Shown here: one piece after another, positions 1 through 5,070 of the stretch
How the letters are laid out: each line of letters opens with the position of its first letter
How positions within the stretch are numbered: the first letter of the stretch is position 1
From: Chloroflexota bacterium
Lineage (GTDB): Bacteria > Chloroflexota > Dehalococcoidia > SM23-28-2 > RBG-16-64-32
Length of the DNA stretch: 15,530 nucleotides
Direction of reading: 5' to 3'
NCBI GenBank assembly: GCA_022564695.1
Contig: JADFKX010000030.1
Span: 1-15,530, forward strand
Notes under the pieces: generated by a model
Databases searched by the model: none
Told to the model about the DNA's origin: nothing
What the model saw: the letters and a program-made list of their open reading frames with translations, nothing else
Translations under genes and position numbers: made by a program

Positions 1-1105
1 AGCCCTCTGGGCCTACCTGCTGGGAGAGCCAGGCGGCGCCGGTGTTAAGGCTCTTGGCCAGGATCTGGGTGACCGTCTGGGAGCCGTTGCTGCTCAGGTC
101 CCAGTTTCTGATGCTCCAGCCGCTGACCTGGAACACGCCTTCGTCGTACCACCACGTGTCGGGGGTCACAACGCCCAGGTCGATGGCAGAGGCCATCGTG
201 ACCAGCTTGAACACCGAGCCGGGCTCGTACTGATCGGTGATAGCGCGGTTGCGGAACAGCGCCAGCTTGGACTCATCGCTCAGGTCAAGCGTCGTGAGAT
301 CGAAGGTAGGCCGGCTGGCCATGGCCAGAATCTCCCCCGTCTCCGGCTGGACGACGATGATGGTGCCGCCGCTGCCCTCGTGTTTCTCGATCGCCTTGTC
401 CAGCTCCTGCTCCGCCATCCGTTGAATGAACCGGTCGATAGTGAGGACGACATCGGCCCCGAGAAGCGGTGGTAGCTCACTGCGGTCACCCAGGGCTATC
501 TGATTGCCCCGGCCGTCACGCTCGAAGACGACGGTGCCCCTGGCGCCGCCGATGATCTCGTTCAAGTCCGCCTCCAGCCCCGTGAGGCCGGTATTGTCCC
601 GTCCAACGAAGCCAAGCAATTGGGCAGCCAGGTTGCCCTCCGGATAGACGCGGACGTTGCTCTTGAGGAGGCGCACCCCGGCCAAGCCTAGCTCGCGGAT
701 GCGGGTGGCTGCCTCGTAGTCCAGGTCGCGCGCCACGGCGATCTCATAGATGCTGGCTTCCCGGACGTCCGACACCATCTTGGTCGGGTCGCCGTTTGTG
801 ATGCCGGAGATGACGCCTGCCGCCTCGCGGGCCTTCGTGATGCTCTCCCAGGCCTTCACCTCCACCATTACGTCGTAGGTGTTCTTGCTGGCCGCCAGAG
901 GATAGCCGTTGCGGTCCAAGAGGGCGCCGCGGCGCCCGGTCACCGTCTCCTGAGCGATGTGGATGTTACGCGCCTCGGCGGCGTAGTAGTCGTGGTTCAC
1001 GATTTGGAGCTGGACGAGACGGGCGACGATGGCGAGAGATGCCATCGCGATAACGGTTATCACAACCCCCAGACGCCAGTTCACTCCCCGCTTGCGTGAC
1101 GCCAC
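1..1105 (-). CDS. ftsI: FtsI/PBP class B peptidoglycan transpeptidase (3' end outside window)
   Basis: This is a division-type penicillin-binding protein, an inner-membrane D,D-transpeptidase that cross-links septal peptidoglycan. The visible 368 codons begin at a GTG (1105-1103). They show a short basic N-terminus, one membrane anchor (about residues 12-33) and a PBP-dimer domain starting near residue 57 (GRRGALLDRNG). The transpeptidase domain carries the active-site SxxK as S297-V-F-K300 within EPGSVFKL and the SxN motif as S352-L-N. The third motif (KTG) and any C-terminal PASTA domains would lie beyond base 1, so the protein is only partly visible. The gene follows the ftsL-like gene by 12 nt. 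The SD is weak (GGGATGG), which suggests translational coupling. Its position after mraZ-rsmH-ftsL is the standard dcw order and supports ftsI over an elongation-type PBP2. Confidence 0.93.
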   Translation of the reverse strand, partial: MASRKRGVNWRLGVVITVIAMASLAIVARLVQLQIVNHDYYAAEARNIHIAQETVTGRRGALLDRNGYPLAASKNTYDVMVEVKAWESITKAREAAGVISGITNGDPTKMVSDVREASIYEIAVARDLDYEAATRIRELGLAGVRLLKSNVRVYPEGNLAAQLLGFVGRDNTGLTGLEADLNEIIGGARGTVVFERDGRGNQIALGDRSELPPLLGADVVLTIDRFIQRMAEQELDKAIEKHEGSGGTIIVVQPETGEILAMASRPTFDLTTLDLSDESKLALFRNRAITDQYEPGSVFKLVTMASAIDLGVVTPDTWWYDEGVFQVSGWSIRNWDLSSNGSQTVTQILAKSLNTGAAWLSQQVGPEG

Positions 1106-1117
1106 GTTAATCCATCC

Positions 1118-1549
1118 CTACGGCAAGGGCAGCCAATCCAGCAACTTCTTCCAGGCGCCGGGCTCGGCCTCTCGCTCGTCCGCTGTTGGCCGCAGGTAGC
1201 GACTGGGGAGCCTGCGCGGCGCCGGCGCCTCCACCGGCACAGTGATGTAGCGTGTCTCCTTGGGTTCCACCATCTTGAGGCTTTCCCTAGCCTCTTTCTC
1301 TATGCGGTTGAGGCCGGCCATCGTAGCCACGTCCAGCTCCAGCTCCTGGGTCTGGGCCTGCCAGTCGTCCCGTTGCTGCTCCAGGAAGCGGACGTTGCCG
1401 TTGGTGGTGGTGGCGATGCTGGACTGCACCAGCGGGATGAGGGCGGCGGCGCCGATCACCAGGGCGCTGATTATCAGGAGGGTAGGCATGCTGGGAGAGC
1501 GGAGAATATCCGATACGATGTGTCTCCCTGTCCTCTGGATGGTCGCCAA
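1118..1549 (-). CDS. ftsL: FtsL/DivIC-like septum formation protein
   Basis: A 143-residue bitopic membrane protein in the FtsL slot between rsmH and ftsI. It has a cytoplasmic N-terminus of about 21 residues and a single transmembrane helix (about 22-42). A Gln/Glu-rich coiled-coil follows (about 52-78), then the segment RIEKEARESLKMVEPKE, which resembles the conserved end of FtsL/DivIC coiled-coils. The Pro/Arg-rich C-terminal tail is not recognisable. FtsL-type proteins recruit and activate the FtsW/FtsI septal synthase. The start is a TTG (1549-1547) immediately after the rsmH stop, with no gap. A strong AGGAGG SD (1555-1560) lies 5 nt upstream, inside the last rsmH codons, and decides this start. 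The family is weakly conserved, so the name rests on topology, motif and position together; a DivIC label is possible. Confidence 0.8.
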   Translation of the reverse strand: MATIQRTGRHIVSDILRSPSMPTLLIISALVIGAAALIPLVQSSIATTTNGNVRFLEQQRDDWQAQTQELELDVATMAGLNRIEKEARESLKMVEPKETRYITVPVEAPAPRRLPSRYLRPTADEREAEPGAWKKLLDWLPLP

Positions 1550-2506
1550 TTATCCCTCCTGAAGCTTCTCTGCCGCCCGAAGTCGGGCGCTGCGGCTGCG
1601 CCGGTTGACGGCGACCTCCTCTTGCGAGGGACGCGCGGCGCCCTTCGTCACCAGCCTGAGGCGGGCGCGGTGGCCGCAGGTGCAGGCCGGCGCCTCCGGC
1701 GGGCAGATGCAGTCGCGAGACTCGTGGCGCATGAACTGCTTTACGATGCGGTCCTCCAGCGAGTGGAAGGCGATTACGACCAGCCGCCCGCCGCGACCCA
1801 GTACATCGAGGGCCTGTCCCAGGGCGGAGGTGAGGGCGTTAAGCTCGTCGTTTACGGCGATACGAACGGCCTGGAAAGTGCGGGTCGCGGGGTGGATGCG
1901 TCGGCGGGCGCCGCCGGCGGCCCTGGAGATCACGGCCGCGAGCTCGGACGTCGTCGCCAGCGGTCGGGCCCCGACGATAGCGCGGGCGATGCGCCTGCTG
2001 GCTGGCTCCTCGCCGTAGCGCCAGATGAGGTCGGCAAGGTCGCGCTCGCTGTAAGTGTTGACTATCTCGTCGGCGGTCACGGTCTGGCTTTCGCCAAAGC
2101 GCATGTCCAGCGGCGCTTCCACCTGGAAACTGAAGCCACGTCCTTCAGCGGAGAGCTGGTAAGACGAGACTCCCAGGTCGAACAGGACGCCGTGGACGGG
2201 TATGAAGTTCGCCTTACGGCAGACGGCGGCCAAGTCACGGAAGTTCGCTTGCGATAGCAGTACGTTGTCGGTATGTGATTGGAGCCGGGCGCGGGCTATC
2301 TCCAGTGCGTCAGCGTCGGCGTCGATGCCAAGGAGTAGGCCGCCGGGGGCGGCGGCCTCTAAGATGGCCAGAGAATGGCCACCGCCGCCCACCGTGCAGT
2401 CTACAAACCGGCCGCCGGGCTGGACAGACAGATAACGCAGGGCCTCAGCCACCATAACCGGAGCGTGAATCTGGGCTTCGTTAGGGGGCAAGATTGTTGC
2501 AACCAC
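1550..2506 (-). CDS. rsmH: 16S rRNA (cytosine(1402)-N4)-methyltransferase RsmH
   Basis: A 318-residue SAM-dependent methyltransferase (MraW/RsmH) that N4-methylates C1402 of 16S rRNA in the decoding site. Family signatures are complete: HAPVM near residue 14, the SAM-binding VDCTVGGGGHS (about 35-45), LFDLGVSSYQL (about 108-118), the RGFSF...APLDMRF block (about 123-137) and VVIAFHSLEDR in the C-terminal third. A CICPPEAPACTCGH cysteine cluster follows. Length is typical. The start is GTG (2506-2504), 8 nt after the mraZ stop, with a GGGG-type SD 4 nt upstream. The gene lies in the dcw operon, where rsmH habitually follows mraZ. Confidence 0.97.
   Translation of the reverse strand: MVATILPPNEAQIHAPVMVAEALRYLSVQPGGRFVDCTVGGGGHSLAILEAAAPGGLLLGIDADADALEIARARLQSHTDNVLLSQANFRDLAAVCRKANFIPVHGVLFDLGVSSYQLSAEGRGFSFQVEAPLDMRFGESQTVTADEIVNTYSERDLADLIWRYGEEPASRRIARAIVGARPLATTSELAAVISRAAGGARRRIHPATRTFQAVRIAVNDELNALTSALGQALDVLGRGGRLVVIAFHSLEDRIVKQFMRHESRDCICPPEAPACTCGHRARLRLVTKGAARPSQEEVAVNRRSRSARLRAAEKLQEG
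1554..1560 (-). promoter_or_regulatory. Ribosome binding site for the TTG-initiated ftsL-like gene
   Basis: On the minus strand the bases read AGGAGGG, followed by ATAA and the TTG start. The site lies within the final codons of rsmH, whose TAA stop is at 1552-1550. A strong SD paired with a weak start codon, and zero intergenic space, indicate termination-reinitiation coupling between rsmH and ftsL. Confidence 0.75.
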
Positions 2507-2514
2507 CTTTCCCC

Positions 2515-2937
2515 TTACTCCAGCGACTCCAGCTCGGCGGCGTAGGCCGCGTCAACCTCTTCTAGCTCCTTCTCCCACCGGTCGCGGTTCCAGACCTCCA
2601 AGCATTCACGGCGACCGTTGATAATTACCGCCCCATTGAGATGGGCGGTTTCTCGGAGCTGTGCCGGAATCAGGATGCGTCCCTGACGGTCCAGCTCGGC
2701 GTCCCAGGAACGGGCGAAGAACCCGCGGCGCAACCGTCGACCTTTAAGGTGCGTCGCTGGCTCTGCCGTCACTAGATTTGACATCTCATCGAAGCCTTCC
2801 GGGGTGTATATCTCCAGGCAGCTTTCCGGGCTCAGGGTGAGCACCACCCCTTCGGCGAACTCGTGGCGATAGCGGGCCGGTATAGCTACCCGGCCGCGAT
2901 CGTCCACCGTATGCTCGTACGCACCCCGAAAGGCCAT
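2515..2937 (-). CDS. mraZ: Transcriptional regulator MraZ
   Basis: A 140-residue protein with two SpoVT/AbrB-type repeats: residues about 5-25 (YEHTVDDRGRVAIPARYR) and about 78-95 (SWDAELDRQGRILIPAQLR). MraZ forms a ring-shaped oligomer that binds TGGGN repeats at its own promoter and represses the dcw operon. I chose the ATG at 2937 because MAFRG.Y.H..D is where family members begin. The frame stays open upstream to 3075, but that extension would code through the promoter and operator boxes and has no MraZ similarity. A GGGG-type SD sits 4 nt before the ATG. It is the first gene of the operon and is probably autoregulated (see the operator at 3032-3056). Confidence 0.96.
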   Translation of the reverse strand: MAFRGAYEHTVDDRGRVAIPARYRHEFAEGVVLTLSPESCLEIYTPEGFDEMSNLVTAEPATHLKGRRLRRGFFARSWDAELDRQGRILIPAQLRETAHLNGAVIINGRRECLEVWNRDRWEKELEEVDAAYAAELESLE

Positions 2938-2987
2938 ATACCCCGGTTCCCCTTCTGTGCTAGGGACGGTTGTGCTAATATGGGCCT

Positions 2988-3010
2988 GCTCATGGCCGGC
3001 AGGCATGAGC
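2988..3010 (-). other. Inverted repeat in the mraZ leader
   Basis: A perfect 7-bp inverted repeat, GCTCATG (2988-2994) and CATGAGC (3004-3010), flanks a 9-nt loop within the predicted mraZ 5' leader. A competing 6-bp stem, GCCTGC (2984-2989) with GCAGGC (2999-3004), shares bases with it, so the two cannot form together. There is no following T-tract, so it is not an intrinsic terminator. It could be an RNA hairpin or an operator. I cannot tell which, and a chance origin is possible. Confidence 0.35.
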
Positions 3011-3031
3011 GAAAAGAAAATACGGGGAAAT

Positions 3032-3056
3032 CCCCACTCCTCCCCACTTCGCCCCA
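3032..3056 (-). promoter_or_regulatory. MraZ operator: three TGGGG boxes at 10-bp period
   Basis: On the minus strand, TGGGG occurs at 3056-3052, 3046-3042 and 3036-3032, each separated by exactly 5 bp (CGAAG, AGGAG). This is the arrangement reported for MraZ operators: TGGGN direct repeats with 5-nt spacers, placing each box on the same helix face. An imperfect fourth box (TGGTA) lies in phase at 3066-3062. The boxes start just after the -10 element and cover the expected start point near 3051, as expected for repression of mraZ and the downstream division genes. Confidence 0.85.
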
Positions 3057-3057
3057 A

Positions 3058-3085
3058 AGCATACCATTTGGGCACCCATTGTCAA
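3058..3085 (-). promoter_or_regulatory. Promoter of the mraZ-rsmH-ftsL-ftsI operon
   Basis: The minus strand reads TTGACA (3085-3080), a perfect sigma-70-type -35 element. After 16 bp comes TATGCT (3063-3058, 4 of 6 consensus bases), preceded by TGG, giving an extended -10 (TGn). The expected transcription start is near 3051, leaving a leader of about 114 nt before the mraZ ATG. Directly adjacent MraZ boxes support this as the dcw promoter. Confidence 0.8.
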
Positions 3086-3137
3086 GCGCCTGAGCAATAT
3101 TTTCGCCGCTATTTTGGGAACTCCCTCCTCCTCAGAT

Positions 3138-3626
3138 ATGTCTTTCCTCGCCGGCATCCTCACCATCTCCACTAAGGGGGCCCGCGGCGAACGCGAGGAC
3201 ACGTCCGGCGCCGCCATCCGGGAGATGCTCTCTACTCTGGGCGTGGCCGTGGAGCGCTACGAGGTGATCACCGACGATAAAGCTTCCATTACTCAGCGAC
3301 TCGTCTCCTGGGCGGACGAGGCCGGACTAGACCTCATCGTGACCACCGGCGGTACCGGCCTGGGGCCAAGCGACGTGACGCCCGAGGCCACGCGAGAGGC
3401 GATCGACTACGAGGCGCCGGGGCTGGCGGAAGCGATGCGCCTGGAGGGGCTGAATCACACCCCGATGGCGATGCTCAGCCGCGCCGTCGTCGGCGTGCGG
3501 GGGCGGACGTTGATCGTGAACCTGCCGGGCAGCCCTCGCGCCGTCCGCCAGAACCTGTCCGTGTTGCTGCCCGTCCTGCCTCACGCGTTGGAGACGCTGC
3601 GCGGGCAGACAGAGCACAAGGGCTAG
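3138..3626 (+). CDS. MoaB/MogA-family molybdenum cofactor biosynthesis protein
   Basis: A 162-residue protein of the MoaB/MogA fold. In this family, members adenylylate molybdopterin before metal insertion, or bind molybdopterin. Recognisable signatures are TISTKGARGEREDTSG near the N-terminus, TTGGTGLGPSDVTPEA (about residues 68-83) and NLPGSPRAV (about 127-135), which form the molybdopterin-binding site. Length is typical. The ATG at 3138 is preferred because the conserved fold begins just after it. A TTG at 3114 would add 8 residues without similarity. Neither start has a visible SD, since the upstream bases are C/T-rich, so the message may be leaderless. It diverges from mraZ and precedes trmD by 12 nt, apparently co-transcribed with it. 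No other molybdenum cofactor gene is in the window, so moaB versus mogA cannot be decided. Confidence 0.88.
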   Translation: MSFLAGILTISTKGARGEREDTSGAAIREMLSTLGVAVERYEVITDDKASITQRLVSWADEAGLDLIVTTGGTGLGPSDVTPEATREAIDYEAPGLAEAMRLEGLNHTPMAMLSRAVVGVRGRTLIVNLPGSPRAVRQNLSVLLPVLPHALETLRGQTEHKG

Positions 3627-3638
3627 GCGGTCGCCGTC

Positions 3639-4373
3639 ATGCGAATCGATCTCCTGACGATCTTCCCCAACATGTTTCGTGGCCCCTTCGACGAGTCGAT
3701 CGTCAAGCGGGCGGTGGAGGCCGGCCTCGTCTCCATTAACCTGCACGACATCCGGCAATGGGCGAAGGACCGGCACAAGACGGTGGATGACTATCCCTAC
3801 GGCGGCGGGCCCGGCATGGTGATGAAGCCGGACGTGGTGTTCGCCGCGACGGAATCGGTGCTGGAGCTGGCGCCCCAGCGGGAGCCGGTCATCCTGCTCA
3901 CGCCTGCCGGGCGGCGCCTCACTCATGAGATCGTCGTGGAGCTGGCGGCGAAGGAGCGGCTGGTGCTTATCTGCGGCCGCTACGAGGGGTTCGACGCCCG
4001 CGTGCACGAGCACCTGGCGACGGACGAGATCAGCATCGGCGATTTCGTGCTGTCCGGAGGCGAGCTGGCGGCGATGGCGCTGGTGGACGCCGTAGTGCGC
4101 CTCATCCCAGGCGCCCTCGGCTCCCCTCAATCGACGATGGAGGAATCGTTCGCCGAGGGGTTGCTGGAGGCCCCGCACTACACGCGGCCGCCGGAGTTCC
4201 GCGGCTGGACGGTGCCGGACGTGTTGCTGTCAGGGAACCATCGTGAGGTGGCCAAGTGGCGGCGGCTACAGAACATCCTCCTGACGGCGCGGCGGCGGCC
4301 GGACCTGCTGGCCTCGCTGGAGCTGACCGTGGAGGAGGGGAAGTGGCTTGCCCTTCAGCTAGGCGAACAGTAA
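3639..4373 (+). CDS. trmD: tRNA (guanine(37)-N1)-methyltransferase TrmD
   Basis: A 244-residue SPOUT-class methyltransferase that makes m1G37 in tRNAs reading CNN codons and so prevents +1 frameshifting. It begins MRIDLLTIFPNMF, as in the family. It then shows the DYPYGGGPGMVMKPD loop (about residues 50-64), the trefoil-knot SAM site LICGRYEGFDARVHEH (about 110-125) with ISIGDFVLSGGELAA, and the C-terminal PHYTRPPEFRGW.VPDVLLSGNH block that contacts tRNA. The length is standard and the gene looks intact. A purine-rich AGGCGG (3625-3630) lies 8 nt before the ATG, overlapping the end of the preceding gene. It is followed 16 nt later by rplS, its usual partner. Confidence 0.97.
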   Translation: MRIDLLTIFPNMFRGPFDESIVKRAVEAGLVSINLHDIRQWAKDRHKTVDDYPYGGGPGMVMKPDVVFAATESVLELAPQREPVILLTPAGRRLTHEIVVELAAKERLVLICGRYEGFDARVHEHLATDEISIGDFVLSGGELAAMALVDAVVRLIPGALGSPQSTMEESFAEGLLEAPHYTRPPEFRGWTVPDVLLSGNHREVAKWRRLQNILLTARRRPDLLASLELTVEEGKWLALQLGEQ

Positions 4374-4389
4374 ACTGGCCAAGGTTGCC

Positions 4390-4956
4390 ATGGACATGAA
4401 ATCGTTCGTTAAGCTCAAGAAGAACCCGAAAATTCCCGACTTCCGCCCGGGCGATAGCGTGCGTGTAATGGCTCTCGTTGTGGAGGGGGAGCGCGAGCGC
4501 GTTCAGGCGTTCGAGGGCGTGGTCATCCGCAAACGCCGTGGGGGAGTCAACTCCAACTTCACAGTTCGTCGCGTTAGCCACGGTATCGGCGTCGAGCGCA
4601 CGTTCCTGCTGCACTCGCCGAGGCTGGAGAGCGTGAAGGTGGTACGCGTGGGCCGCGTCCGCCGCGCCAAGCTGTACTACCTGCGCCAGTTGGTGGGCAA
4701 GAAGGCCCGCATCCGCGCCGGCTCCCGTGAACGCTTCGAGGAGCTGACGCGCGAGGTGGCTGAGGGAGTGGCCGACGAGGACATCGGAGCGGCCGACGAG
4801 CTCGAAGTCGACGCCGAGGTGTCCGAAGAGGAAGAGGCGAAAGGCGAAGCCGAGGGCGAGGCGGAGGCTGAGGAGCCCGCTCCAGACGAAGAGGTCAAGG
4901 CTGATCCCGAGGAAGCTGAGCCGAAGCCGGAAGAGGATAAGGCCTCCGCGGAGTAG
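4390..4956 (+). CDS. rplS: 50S ribosomal protein L19 with acidic C-terminal extension
   Basis: Residues about 1-112 are a normal L19, a protein at the 30S/50S interface: IPDFRPGDSVRV, RERVQAFEGVVI, NFTVRRVSHGIGVER, FLLHSPRLESVKVVR and RRAKLYYLRQLVGKKARI are all present. Residues about 115-188 are an added low-complexity tail dominated by Glu, Asp and Ala with scattered Pro and Lys. It is strongly acidic, unlike the basic core. Most bacterial L19 proteins are about 115-120 residues, so this one is about 60% longer. The N-terminus is slightly short. The ATG at 4390 has AAGG (4381-4384) 5 nt upstream; an in-frame ATG two codons on is a possible alternative. The gene follows trmD and is closed by a strong terminator. 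Confidence 0.95.
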   Translation: MDMKSFVKLKKNPKIPDFRPGDSVRVMALVVEGERERVQAFEGVVIRKRRGGVNSNFTVRRVSHGIGVERTFLLHSPRLESVKVVRVGRVRRAKLYYLRQLVGKKARIRAGSRERFEELTREVAEGVADEDIGAADELEVDAEVSEEEEAKGEAEGEAEAEEPAPDEEVKADPEEAEPKPEEDKASAE

Positions 4957-4977
4957 CGCCTACTCATCAGGCGTCGT

Positions 4978-5005
4978 GCCGCCCTTTGGGGCGGCCCTTT
5001 TGTTT
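4978..5005 (+). terminator. Intrinsic terminator after rplS
   Basis: A perfect 7-bp GC-rich stem, GCCGCCC (4978-4984) and GGGCGGC (4989-4995), with a TTTG loop is followed by CCTTTTGTTT. It lies 21 bp after the rplS stop and separates the moaB-trmD-rplS unit from priA. Confidence 0.88.
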
Positions 5006-5045
5006 CCTGTGTGCCGTTCCCCCTTCCCATTTGTGGCAGGCGCGG

Positions 5046-5065
5046 TGCTATAGTCGGCACGGAGG
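5046..5065 (+). promoter_or_regulatory. Possible extended -10 promoter and SD of priA
   Basis: TGC followed by TATAGT (5049-5054) forms an extended -10 with five of six consensus bases. No good -35 is seen at normal spacing. GGAGG (5061-5065) is a strong SD 5 nt before the ATG at 5071 and decides that start. If the promoter is used, transcription would begin close to the SD itself, giving a leader of only about 10 nt. Its position just after the rplS terminator fits an independent priA promoter. Confidence 0.45.
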
Positions 5066-5070
5066 TGCCG

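Noticed and set aside
1373..2257. Long plus-strand open frame opposite rsmH (294 codons)
   Set aside because: Antisense to a clear RsmH with all motifs; the predicted protein is Gly/Ala/Arg-rich with no recognisable domain, typical of GC-rich mirror frames.
2938..3075. N-terminal extension of mraZ
   Set aside because: It would translate the operator boxes and leader; family members begin at MAFRG-like sequence and the predicted transcript starts near 3051.
3079..3115. Plus-strand promoter for the moaB-like gene (TTGTCA with TATTTT)
   Set aside because: The only -35-like and -10-like elements are 25 bp apart, and other pairings match poorly; a promoter must exist here but I cannot place it.
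3327..4178. Long minus-strand frame opposite the moaB-like gene and trmD
   Set aside because: His/Arg/Gln-rich mirror of two well-supported genes; no start signal or family similarity.
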